Shown here piece by piece: positions 15,898-23,302 of a stretch of DNA of 64,000 bases. A program made the translations under genes and the position numbers. Origin of the DNA: an uncultured Clostridia bacterium (GTDB lineage Bacteria > Bacillota > Clostridia > TANB77 > CAG-508); assembly GCA_947631185.1 (NCBI GenBank), contig CANRKJ010000007.1, forward strand, positions 1 to 64,000, read 5' to 3'. The notes below the pieces were generated by a model. It ran no database searches. It was not told the DNA's origin and saw only the letters and a program-made list of their open reading frames with translations. Within the stretch, counting starts at the first letter, position 1. Each line of letters begins with the position of its first letter.

Positions 15898-16348
15898 TTA
15901 GACTCTTAATTTAATTGGTTGCTTCCCCCTAACCTTTTGTTCTGCTGCTAAATCTTCTGTCAAATCTGCAACTGGATCTCCTTTTACAGCAATAGCATTA
16001 GCATTCCACGGATAGCCTGCAGCAGCTTGAGGATATACACCTAATCCATGATCTGTATAATATGCATCCAACCCTGCTTTTTTTATTTCTTCAATACTAG
16101 AATCTCTGGTTAATTGATGAACTAAAGTACCTACCATTTCAAGATGTGCAAGTTCTTCTGTTCCAATGTCATTTAATACAGCTTTAGATTTATCATCTGG
16201 CATTCCAAATCTTTGTGATAAATATCTTAATGATGCAGCAAGTTCTCCGGTCAGGGCCCCCATATTGTGATATAATTACTTTTGCTAATTTTGGATTTGT
16301 TTTTCTTATATTTATTGGATATTGTAAATTTCTATTATAAGTCCACAT
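15898..16348 (-). CDS. cotJC: cotJC, 5' part, interrupted by an element and carrying a +1 CGG site
   Basis: CotJC is an inner spore-coat protein of the manganese-catalase family made in the mother cell. The start MWTYNRNLQYPINI (ATG at 16348, overlapping the cotJB stop) runs in frame to QYGGPD. An in-frame CGG (16247-16249) then breaks the frame. Skipping its C gives GELAASLRYLSQRFGMPDD, NDIGTEELAHLEMVGTLVHQ and so on, exactly as in the family. The frame then reaches DLAAEQ and the attachment core, and ends at an element-derived stop. The remainder is at 7573-7788. Excision plus the +1 shift would yield about 206 residues, normal for CotJC. Confidence 0.9.
15933..15942. other. Attachment core of the cotJC element, cargo end
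   Basis: CCTTTTGTTC on the plus strand is identical to 7779-7788. On the minus strand it reads GAACAAAAGG in the same codon phase (Glu-Gln-Lys) on both sides, so recombination here keeps the cotJC frame. Confidence 0.85.
16246..16252 (-). other. Candidate +1 frameshift site in cotJC (GAC CGG A)
   Basis: The zero-frame codons are GAC then CGG. Skipping one C gives GAC GGA and restores the family-conserved Asp-Gly-Glu after QYGGP. The zero frame otherwise ends after about 16 unrelated residues. Confidence 0.75.
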
Positions 16349-16620
16349 TATCTTATTCCTCCTTCCCAAGGCCATTTATCATATCCCCATTCCCAAGTAT
16401 TCATTTCAGCATACATAGATAATGGTCCATATTTTTCTTCATATTTTGTTTTTGCCATCTCAAACTCTTTAACATACTGATTATGAAGAGTTAAAGCATT
16501 TCTATCTTGTGGGTGAGTATCTAAATATAGTGTTATATCATTTACAGCAAACATAGCTTGCATTACTTTTTTCATAGCTTCTTTCTCACCACTCATATTA
16601 TTATCTATCATATCATCCAT
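16348..16620 (-). CDS. cotJB: Spore coat protein CotJB
   Basis: The 90-residue product matches CotJB. A helical first half has AMFAVNDITLYLDTHPQDRNAL. A second half (KYEEKYGPLSM) leads to the tryptophan-rich end WEWGYDKWPWEGG typical of the family. It is a component of the inner coat produced with CotJA and CotJC. Its stop overlaps the cotJC start (TAATG) and its start lies one base from the cotJA stop, so the three genes form one coupled operon. Confidence 0.92.
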   Translation of the reverse strand: MDDMIDNNMSGEKEAMKKVMQAMFAVNDITLYLDTHPQDRNALTLHNQYVKEFEMAKTKYEEKYGPLSMYAEMNTWEWGYDKWPWEGGIR

Positions 16621-16820
16621 TATCTAAACTCACCTCTACTTTCTCTTAAGAATTCTATAACTTCCATTGATTGACCAGGATTATACATACTTACAAGTTC
16701 AGGAAATAAAGTTCCATTTTTTAAAGCATCTTCTGGTGAAAATACTTTTCTTAATTTTTGGTCTGGAACATATGCGTGTCCATACATTACTTTATATGGA
16801 AATAAATTACTTTCATTCAT
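16620..16820 (-). CDS. cotJA: Spore coat protein CotJA
   Basis: This 66-residue protein has the CotJA pattern: HAYVPDQKLRKVFSPEDAL, then GTLFPELVSMYNPG. It is required with CotJC for coat assembly in Bacillus subtilis. The ATG is preceded by AAGGAGGG. It is the first gene of the operon and follows a CATACAATA -10 element of the mother-cell sigma type, so sporulation control is well supported. Confidence 0.93.
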   Translation of the reverse strand: MNESNLFPYKVMYGHAYVPDQKLRKVFSPEDALKNGTLFPELVSMYNPGQSMEVIEFLRESRGEFR

Positions 16821-16840
16821 GCTTATCCCTCCTTACAATA

Positions 16841-16849
16841 TATTGTATG
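16841..16849 (-). promoter_or_regulatory. Mother-cell sporulation promoter -10 of cotJ
   Basis: CATACAATA on the minus strand matches the -10 consensus of both sigma-E (CATACAnT) and sigma-K (CATAnnnTA), 21 bp upstream of cotJA. An AC dinucleotide lies 17 bp further up (sigma-K -35). A good sigma-E -35 is not evident. In Bacillus subtilis the cotJ operon is sigma-E dependent. Confidence 0.6.
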
Positions 16850-16938
16850 AAACATAATATTAATTCGTTAAAAATTAAAATAATACTTTTTAATGTTAGT
16901 GACTGCATTAATACTAAGAAATTTTCTGCGCATATGTT

Positions 16939-16989
16939 GGCGAAGCCTTTATATTATAGGAAATTTGAAAAATTTCCTATAATATAAAA
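16939..16989. repeat. Structured intergenic repeat, copy 3 (short form)
   Basis: This copy keeps GGC-GAA-GCC (16939-16947) and the terminal palindrome TTTATATTATAGGAAATTT (16948-16966) with its reverse complement (16970-16988). The left hairpins seen in copies 1 and 2 are missing. It lies between the cotJ promoter and the terminator of the membrane-protein gene. Confidence 0.65.
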
Positions 16990-17015
16990 AATAGCAGATA
17001 TAAATCTGCTATTTT
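16988..17015 (-). terminator. Terminator of the sortase operon
   Basis: The stem AAAATAGCAGAT/ATCTGCTATTTT overlaps the stop codon of the last gene and is followed by T on the minus strand. Confidence 0.7.
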
Positions 17016-17872
17016 TCTGATAAATTCGTTTCTTTTTTTTCTTTTTTCCTTATCTTTACCTGTAATATATTTCCTAAAATAATAAAAATAATTCCACCAA
17101 TTACACTTATTATTGCAATATTAAAAATTAAACTTAGATTTTCATTAACAATTAATTTTAGTAAATCCGAAAAAGCCTCACTTAAAAGATATAAATTATT
17201 AATTTTAATGTTTGACAATATTATATTTCTCAAATAAATACAAACTATTCCAAATAATAATGCACTCATCCCTAAAATAGAAATGTTTCTTAAAATATTT
17301 CTTATATTTATAATGATAATCAAAATTACAACTATTATAAATAAATAAATAGCATATTTATTTATTTCCTTTATTATTTTTTGAATTTTAGTTATACTTT
17401 CATTTATTTTTTTTTCATATCTTGTATACATTATAGTATTTGTATATTCTTTGCAAATTATATTTTCAAATTTTTCTATAGAATCTTTATTTGTTGATAT
17501 TATTCCATTATTTCCTATATACTCATTTATTTTATTATCTAAATTTGATTTTATTGAATCTGTTTCTATTTGATTACTATTTCCAAAGTATATATTCTCT
17601 ATTATACTAATAGTGTCTTCTTTTACCTTTTCTATACCACAAATATTTTGTAAATCAATATCATCTAATCCTGACTGTAACATATATTTAGAAATATTTT
17701 CATAAAAATCATTATATACTTTTTGATAATAATTTGACTCATCCAATTTTAATAGAATATATTTTTCTGATAAAACCGTAGATAAACCTAAATTAGTTAA
17801 AAAGATTATAAAAATAACCAAAGAAAGTACTGCTACCAATATATATCTTAAAATCTCCAAAACCACCTTCAT
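17009..17872 (-). CDS. Membrane protein of unknown function in a sortase operon
   Basis: I do not recognise this 287-residue protein. One membrane segment spans residues 8-28, an extracytoplasmic region rich in Asn, Ile and Lys spans about 29-165, three or four membrane segments lie between 168 and 272, and the tail is short and basic. It follows the sortase gene by 12 bp and is the last gene of a three-gene operon with a putative sortase substrate. A role in assembling or tethering the sorted protein is possible. No catalytic motif is seen. Confidence 0.6.
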   Translation of the reverse strand: MKVVLEILRYILVAVLSLVIFIIFLTNLGLSTVLSEKYILLKLDESNYYQKVYNDFYENISKYMLQSGLDDIDLQNICGIEKVKEDTISIIENIYFGNSNQIETDSIKSNLDNKINEYIGNNGIISTNKDSIEKFENIICKEYTNTIMYTRYEKKINESITKIQKIIKEINKYAIYLFIIVVILIIIINIRNILRNISILGMSALLFGIVCIYLRNIILSNIKINNLYLLSEAFSDLLKLIVNENLSLIFNIAIISVIGGIIFIILGNILQVKIRKKEKKETNLSEK

Positions 17873-17884
17873 CTACAACACCTC

Positions 17885-18517
17885 CTAGTTATCCATTAAC
17901 TCTGAATATACCATATATCTTTGTGTAGCATATCCAATATTTCTAAATGGATAACAGGTATATATCATAAAGATTTCTTTTTCTTTTTGAATTGGAGCTT
18001 GATCTGTATCTGTTTCATTTAAGATTCTCATATCATATATTTTATAATTAAATACACCATAATCTGTTGTAACAGTAATTATATCTCCTAATTTCAAATC
18101 TGAAAATTTTCTAAGCATTGTTTTATAATTATGTCCCATACATAAAATAGATCCTCCTTCACCTGGAAAATAACTTTCAACAGAATGACCTATTCCATTT
18201 TTTAAAATTTCTAGTGAATCGCCATAGAATAAAGGTAAATCAACACCTATAGACTCTATTTTAACATTACCATATTGTTCCCCATAATATGGATAATGTG
18301 TTAATTTTTTTTCTACTTTATTAATTTCAATTTTAACATCCTCTTCTTCAACAACATCTGTTTTTATTGACATAAAATTTATTGTTTTAAAAATATTATC
18401 TATTTTTTCTTTTGCATAATAATTAAAAACATTTATTATTATCAATAAAAACAAAAGAACAACTATTATATCGCTAATAGTTGTCCTAATTACTCTAACT
18501 AAAACTTTATTATGCAT
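17885..18517 (-). CDS. Sortase, class D-like
   Basis: Sortases cleave a sorting signal and join surface proteins to the wall. The 210-residue protein has one N-terminal membrane anchor (residues 15-32) and the beta-barrel core. The catalytic histidine is in LCMGHNYKT near residue 132, the cysteine in FMIYTCYPF near 186 and the arginine close by in ATQRYMVYS. The TCYPF context and small size fit class D best. It overlaps the upstream putative substrate gene by 8 bp. In Bacillus and Clostridium, class D enzymes are linked to sporulation or differentiated cells. That link here is inference. Confidence 0.85.
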   Translation of the reverse strand: MHNKVLVRVIRTTISDIIVVLLFLLIIINVFNYYAKEKIDNIFKTINFMSIKTDVVEEEDVKIEINKVEKKLTHYPYYGEQYGNVKIESIGVDLPLFYGDSLEILKNGIGHSVESYFPGEGGSILCMGHNYKTMLRKFSDLKLGDIITVTTDYGVFNYKIYDMRILNETDTDQAPIQKEKEIFMIYTCYPFRNIGYATQRYMVYSELMDN

Positions 18518-19046
18518 TTTTTCTTAGTTTTACAACAACTACTACAGCTACTATAGCTACTCCCAAAGAAATAACTGCTAGAGCTGAATTAGCTCCTGTA
18601 GGAACAAATTTTTTTCCTGTTGTTGAATTAGAATCCATTACTATTGCAGCAACTGTTTTCCCGTTTTTACTAACATCAAATTTTACCTCTGTATCTGTAA
18701 TTTGAAAACCAGAAACTGTTAATCCAATTTTACTAGCTGCATTTTGAACTAATCCTTCAATCTTATTTAAATTTTCTTCAGATAATTTTCTAACATCTTT
18801 TACACCAGCATTATCCATTATATTGATACATTCTTGGGCTTTTCCTAAAATATACTCTTCTTCTTCTGCTGTTGGTGGATTGTTTGTAAAATATTCATCC
18901 ATTTGTTTTTTGTGTTCAGAAGTTACTCCATATTCATATCCCATTGAATATATTTTTTCTGCTAGTGTTGAAGTAGCAGCAAATACTGAAGTTGCCAAAG
19001 TAACCAATATTAAAGTTAACATTGATATAATTATCATTTTTTTCAT
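18510..19046 (-). CDS. Putative sortase-anchored secreted protein
   Basis: The 178-residue protein has a typical signal peptide (residues 1-23, ending SVFA). Its helical mature part resembles DUF1002-type proteins. It ends in KFVPTGANS, a long hydrophobic stretch and the basic tail KLRKNA. That end has the layout of a cell-wall sorting signal, but the pentapeptide reads VPTGA rather than LPxTG. The gene directly precedes and overlaps the sortase gene, which supports it being the substrate. The start ATG follows AAGGAGG. Confidence 0.65.
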   Translation of the reverse strand: MKKMIIISMLTLILVTLATSVFAATSTLAEKIYSMGYEYGVTSEHKKQMDEYFTNNPPTAEEEEYILGKAQECINIMDNAGVKDVRKLSEENLNKIEGLVQNAASKIGLTVSGFQITDTEVKFDVSKNGKTVAAIVMDSNSTTGKKFVPTGANSALAVISLGVAIVAVVVVVKLRKNA

Positions 19047-19079
19047 TATTATTATCCTCCTTAAGTATCAATTATTGGT

Positions 19080-19108
19080 ATTATAGCACATTTAAATTTT
19101 TATTTCAA
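19080..19108 (-). promoter_or_regulatory. Promoter of the sortase operon
   Basis: TTGAAA (19103-19108), a 17-bp spacer and TATAAT (19080-19085) on the minus strand are a near-perfect housekeeping promoter about 35 bp upstream of the start codon. It argues for vegetative rather than purely sporulation expression. Confidence 0.8.
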
Positions 19109-19129
19109 TATATTTTTCCTATTTTTTTA

Positions 19130-20668
19130 TTATTGTATTTTCATTCTTATTACTCCTAATTCTTCCCACATATTATAAGCTAAATTTAATCTAAATAGTA
19201 ATTTGGGTTTAGAACCAGCTCTATTTTTATCTACCACAAACACATAATATCTTATATTAGGATCTGTATAATCTTCCAAATCTTGATAATCCTGTGATTC
19301 CTCACTTAAAGCATATTCATAGTCCTTTATTGTCTCTTTAGTAATTTGTTTTACTAAACATAAATTATCTAGGACTTCCTTTACAGTTCTACTAGCTGCC
19401 AAATCATTAACATTCAAATTAAGTGGTGCAGTTGAACTCTCTAATAATTGTAATGTTGATACTATACACATATTATATTTTTGAGCTAATGTTGAAAGCA
19501 CTGTAGCTGTCTTCTTAAGTTCTTCTCCATTTCCTATATTATCAATATCAGTTTTTAGTGTATCATAAAAAATATATTCAATTCCTTCTTTGTAATAATA
19601 ATTTAATATTATCTTCTTTAAATCATCATTTGTATGTTCAGAAATGTGTATAAAATATATAGCATTTTTTAACTGTTTATCTAACCATTTAGTAGCTCTT
19701 ACTGTTTTTTTGAATTCACTTGAAACTTTATATAATCTTTTTACAAATTCTTCATTTGTTTCATCATCTCTTTTTAATACATTTCCTTTTTTATCAATTT
19801 CAGAATAATTCTTATCATCTGGTTTAAATTGTAATTCTAATATTCTAGTCTCATCAATTGATAAATCTTGTAAATGATATTTTTGAATATTTTTATTATT
19901 TAAAACAGTAGTTATTAAACATAATTTCATTTTCTCTTCTGTCATCTCATTTGAAATCAATAAAACTTTTCTTTTTTCTACAAATGCTAAATGAGCTACC
20001 ATATTTATTGTAAATCTACTTTTTCCATAGTTTGAAGGCATAGAAAATGCTGTGGTTTCACCTTTTCTTAATCCTTTAAATGTATTATTTAAAATTTGAA
20101 AAGGTAAACTTAAACCTGATGTTAGATTATTACTATCACTAATCAAAAAATTTGTACTCCCTTTATTTAATATTCCTTTACTTAATCCGGAAGTAACGTT
20201 TATTTGGTCAATAGTACCAATAATCTCATCTACTGTCATTTCATCATATTTTTCATATTTTCTTATTTTAACTATTTCTTGTTGTATAACTTGTGTAGGC
20301 GCAACTAAATAATATTTTTTCAACATAAATAACTTTTTAAGTTTTGTATAAACAGATTCTATACTTTGTTTTTCATTTGCAGTTGTTTTTTTCAGGTTTT
20401 CTTTAAATTCATAATCTCCATCAATAGTTTTTGGAAGTTTAAAGTCTTTTCTAGCTAATTCACTTGAATATTCATCCCCTTCTCTAAACAATATGCTTCT
20501 ATAAATATTATCTAACATTTTGTTAGAAAAAAAGCAATCATCATAAAGAAAATAAAATCTTGATATTGCCCTTGGATTGTTTAAGAGCATCCCATTATAA
20601 ATCAGTTCTAAATTTTCATCAGTAATCTCATCTGGAAATTTGAAATTTTCATCTTCAACAAAGCCCAT
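19130..20668 (-). CDS. DnaB-like RecA-fold ATPase
   Basis: The 512-residue protein contains a RecA/DnaB C-terminal-type ATPase domain from about residue 190. GLSLPFQILNNTFKGLRKGE leads into a degenerate Walker A, FSMPSNYGKSRFTINM, where the usual first glycine is serine or proline. VLLISNEMTEEKM, IEYIFYDTLKT (Walker B position) and CIVSTLQLLESS (the DnaB H3-like glutamine) follow. The N-terminal 190 residues match no primase-interaction domain I know. It is monocistronic. It may be a phage- or plasmid-derived helicase kept on the chromosome; replicative DnaB is unlikely. Confidence 0.65.
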   Translation of the reverse strand: MGFVEDENFKFPDEITDENLELIYNGMLLNNPRAISRFYFLYDDCFFSNKMLDNIYRSILFREGDEYSSELARKDFKLPKTIDGDYEFKENLKKTTANEKQSIESVYTKLKKLFMLKKYYLVAPTQVIQQEIVKIRKYEKYDEMTVDEIIGTIDQINVTSGLSKGILNKGSTNFLISDSNNLTSGLSLPFQILNNTFKGLRKGETTAFSMPSNYGKSRFTINMVAHLAFVEKRKVLLISNEMTEEKMKLCLITTVLNNKNIQKYHLQDLSIDETRILELQFKPDDKNYSEIDKKGNVLKRDDETNEEFVKRLYKVSSEFKKTVRATKWLDKQLKNAIYFIHISEHTNDDLKKIILNYYYKEGIEYIFYDTLKTDIDNIGNGEELKKTATVLSTLAQKYNMCIVSTLQLLESSTAPLNLNVNDLAASRTVKEVLDNLCLVKQITKETIKDYEYALSEESQDYQDLEDYTDPNIRYYVFVVDKNRAGSKPKLLFRLNLAYNMWEELGVIRMKIQ

Positions 20669-20796
20669 TTTATATTTCCTCCTATGTATACTTTTTATTT
20701 GTTTTACAGAACTATATATAATATTTTATATTATTAAATTAAAAATAACAAGTTATATATCTAAAAATATGTTATAATTTTTAAGGTGATTAATAA

Positions 20797-21489
20797 ATGA
20801 TTATTGTAGATTATAGAATGAGAGAAATTGAAAAAGAAAAATTAAAAGAATTGGGATATAAATTATTTGAAATAAATTATAATAATAATTTATATTATGA
20901 AATATCAAGTCATGTTGATATACATTGTTGTAAAATAGATAAATTTATTATTACCTCTCCAAATATAAATTATCCAAATTCTATTATAGGAAATACTGTT
21001 CTAAAATCACATTACCCTTTTGACATTGCTTATAATGTATGCATTATAAATAAATATGCTATTCATAATTTCAATTATACTGATTCAAAAATAATGGAAT
21101 TATTAGAAAATTTAAATTATAAAAAAATCCATATAAACCAAGGATATTCAAAATGCTCTATTGCCGTAGTTGATGAAAATAGTGCTATAGTTACAGATTC
21201 CAAAATTGCAAATATTCTTTCTAAAAATGGTATTAATGTATTATTATTAGATTCAAATATTATAAAAAATATTCACTTATATAAAAATAATAACCTCAAA
21301 TATTCAGAAATGAATGGCTTTATTGGTGGAGTAATTTCTAGAATAGACAATTTTGTTTTTATTTCAGGTGACTTAACTCTAATAGATCAAAATAATCAAT
21401 TACGCAATTTTTTTAATAAACGTAATTTAAAAATAATTGATTTTCCTGGATTAGATTTAATTGATTATGGCGGTATTATAAACAGCTAA
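20797..21489 (+). CDS. DUF6873-like GME-fold protein
   Basis: The 230-residue protein resembles a family with the guanidine-modifying-enzyme fold found widely in Clostridia. The recognisable parts are INQGYSKCSIAVVDENSAIV, then a KNGINVLLLD strand, GFIGGVISRIDNFVFISGDL, and a final LDLIDYGGII. Cys-Ser after the glycine-rich loop and the Asp of the last motif could be functional, but no activity has been shown that I know of. It is transcribed alone with a weak ribosome site (AAGGTG). Confidence 0.6.
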   Translation: MIIVDYRMREIEKEKLKELGYKLFEINYNNNLYYEISSHVDIHCCKIDKFIITSPNINYPNSIIGNTVLKSHYPFDIAYNVCIINKYAIHNFNYTDSKIMELLENLNYKKIHINQGYSKCSIAVVDENSAIVTDSKIANILSKNGINVLLLDSNIIKNIHLYKNNNLKYSEMNGFIGGVISRIDNFVFISGDLTLIDQNNQLRNFFNKRNLKIIDFPGLDLIDYGGIINS

Positions 21490-21568
21490 TATATCCATTT
21501 TTTTACTTTGATTTTTAATTTTAAATATGTTAATTTTTATATAGAAAACTTTTAAAAGGGGTATTTTT

Positions 21569-21811
21569 ATGAAGATTTTGTATAATATTTTTAAATTAAA
21601 AATTATTGATAAAAAACTTTTATTATATATCGAAAAATGCAATGTAATTGGATTCATTTTTTGCTTATTTTCTTTTTTATTTACATATTATTATTTCATT
21701 ATATTAGAAAAAATAATATTAAATATTGGAATTATATTATTTGAAACAGGTCTTTCTTTGGTAGTAGGAAGTTTAATTTCAGCAATTATAATTGATAAAC
21801 AAATAAACTAA
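21569..21811 (+). CDS. Small two-helix membrane protein
   Basis: The 80-residue product has two predicted membrane segments (residues 26-43 and about 50-73) and a basic N terminus. AAAAGGGG lies ahead of the ATG, so it is probably a real gene. It is 79 bp after the GME-fold gene on the same strand. I do not recognise the family. Confidence 0.55.
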   Translation: MKILYNIFKLKIIDKKLLLYIEKCNVIGFIFCLFSFLFTYYYFIILEKIILNIGIILFETGLSLVVGSLISAIIIDKQIN

Positions 21812-21817
21812 AATATG

Positions 21818-21835
21818 AGGCTACTTAAAAGTAGC
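21818..21835. terminator. Hairpin between convergent genes
   Basis: GGCTACTT/AAGTAGCC lies between the small membrane protein gene and gatB. T runs are modest, so termination is probable but not certain. Confidence 0.5.
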
Positions 21836-21848
21836 CCCATAAATTTTA

Positions 21849-23291
21849 TTATTTTTTTAATTCTTCTAAAAATAGTTTATTTAATAATTGTGGGTTAGCT
21901 TTGCCTTTAGTCTCTTTCATAGCTTGACCTACTAAGAAACCTAAAGCTTTATCCTTACCAGCTTTATAATCTGCAACAGATTGTGGATTTAATTCCAATA
22001 TCTTATTTACTACTTCTTTTATAGCTCCTTCATCAGATATTTGTACCCAACCTTTAATTTCTATAATTTTATTTGGATCTTTTTCTTCTCCATCAAACAT
22101 TTCTGTTAATACTTTTTTAGCAATTGCAGAACTGATTGTACCTTTATCAATTAACAATACTAATGTTCCTAATTCTTTTCCTGTAAAAGGTATATAATCT
22201 GGTTCTTCTTCTTTTTCATTTAAAATTCTGGCTATATCTGACATTATCATATTTCCAACTGATTTTGGATTTTTACAAACATTTACTGCATCATCAAATA
22301 AATTTGAATAATATTTACTACTTGTTACAAAATTAGCAGATTTTTCAGTTAAATCAAATTCAGATATATATCTTTTCTTTCTACTTTCTGGTAATTCTGG
22401 TAAAGAGGATTTAATATTATCAATATATTCATCAGAAAGCTTAATAGCTACTAAATCAGGATCTGGAAAATATCTATAATCTTGAGCATCTTCTTTATCT
22501 CTCATTGGAAATGTTTTTCCTGATACATCATCCCATCTTAAAGTTTCTTGAATTACTTTTTCTCCGCTTTCTATTACATCAATTTGTCTATCAGCCTCAT
22601 ATTCTATTGCTCTTACTATACTTCTAAATGAATTCATATTTTTCATTTCTGTTCTTGTTCCAAATTCTGTGGTACCTTTTTTTCTTACAGAAACGTTAAC
22701 ATCTGCACGGAAAGACCCCTCCTGCATTTTACAATCAGAAACTTCAATATACTCTAATATTGATTTTAGTTTTCTCATATATGTCTCAACTTCAGCAGAA
22801 CTTCTCAAATCTGGCTCTGAAACTATTTCAATTAAAGGTACTCCTGCTCTATTTAAATCAACAAAGCTTCCTCTACCATATTCATCATGATTAAGTTTTC
22901 CTGCATCTTCTTCTATATGAATTCTTAATATTCTAATTTCTTTCTCTTCTCCATTTTCATTTTCAATATTGATATGGCCTTCATAACATAAAGGTAAATC
23001 ATATTGAGAAATCTGATATGCTTTTGGTAAATCAGGATAAAAATAATTTTTTCTATCATTTTTACTATTTCTTGATATCTTACAATTTGTTGCTAATCCA
23101 GCTTTAACTGCATATTCAACCACTTTTTCATTTAAAACAGGAAGAGTTCCTGGCATTGCCATACAAATTGGACAACAATGAGTATTAGGTTCACCTCCAA
23201 AATCTGTAGGACATGAACAGAATATTTTTGTTTTTGTTGAAAGTTCACAATGAACTTCAAGTCCTATAACCATTTCATAATCTTCTCGCAT
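21849..23291 (-). CDS. gatB: Asp-tRNA(Asn)/Glu-tRNA(Gln) amidotransferase subunit B
   Basis: GatB binds the mischarged tRNA and activates the glutamate or aspartate carboxyl by phosphorylation. The 480-residue protein begins with VIGLEVHCELSTKTKIFC. It contains the zinc-type cysteines THCCPICMAMPGTLPVLN, the KNYFYPDLPKAYQISQYDLP motif, and the C-terminal YqeY-like tail ending GKANPQLLNKLFLEEL. AGGAGG precedes the start. It is the last gene of gatC-HAD-gatA-gatB. Confidence 0.97.
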   Translation of the reverse strand: MREDYEMVIGLEVHCELSTKTKIFCSCPTDFGGEPNTHCCPICMAMPGTLPVLNEKVVEYAVKAGLATNCKISRNSKNDRKNYFYPDLPKAYQISQYDLPLCYEGHINIENENGEEKEIRILRIHIEEDAGKLNHDEYGRGSFVDLNRAGVPLIEIVSEPDLRSSAEVETYMRKLKSILEYIEVSDCKMQEGSFRADVNVSVRKKGTTEFGTRTEMKNMNSFRSIVRAIEYEADRQIDVIESGEKVIQETLRWDDVSGKTFPMRDKEDAQDYRYFPDPDLVAIKLSDEYIDNIKSSLPELPESRKKRYISEFDLTEKSANFVTSSKYYSNLFDDAVNVCKNPKSVGNMIMSDIARILNEKEEEPDYIPFTGKELGTLVLLIDKGTISSAIAKKVLTEMFDGEEKDPNKIIEIKGWVQISDEGAIKEVVNKILELNPQSVADYKAGKDKALGFLVGQAMKETKGKANPQLLNKLFLEELKK

Positions 23292-23302
23292 ATTCTTTCC
23301 TC

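Larger units (their letters stand above)
7779..15942. mobile_element. 8.15-kb serine-recombinase element interrupting cotJC
   Basis: The element is bounded by identical 10-bp cores (7779-7788 and 15933-15942). It carries two coupled large serine recombinases and a TnpW-like small ORF at one end, a membrane glycosyltransferase, and a five-gene operon whose products look suited to base or nucleoside handling. No phage structural, replication or conjugation genes are present. The insertion lies inside a mother-cell spore-coat gene and precise excision restores its frame. That parallels established sporulation-linked interruptions (skin in sigK, SP-beta in spsM, vfbin in spoVFB). Developmental excision is an inference. 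Confidence 0.85.

Noticed and set aside
7779..15942. A prophage in cotJC
   Set aside because: No capsid, terminase, tail, lysis or replication genes. It is a small recombinase element with metabolic cargo.
16240..16260. A -1 frameshift on the run of G in cotJC
   Set aside because: Restoring the conserved GGPDGEL needs a +1 step exactly at CGG. A slip at the G run would give GALTGE and lose the conserved residues.
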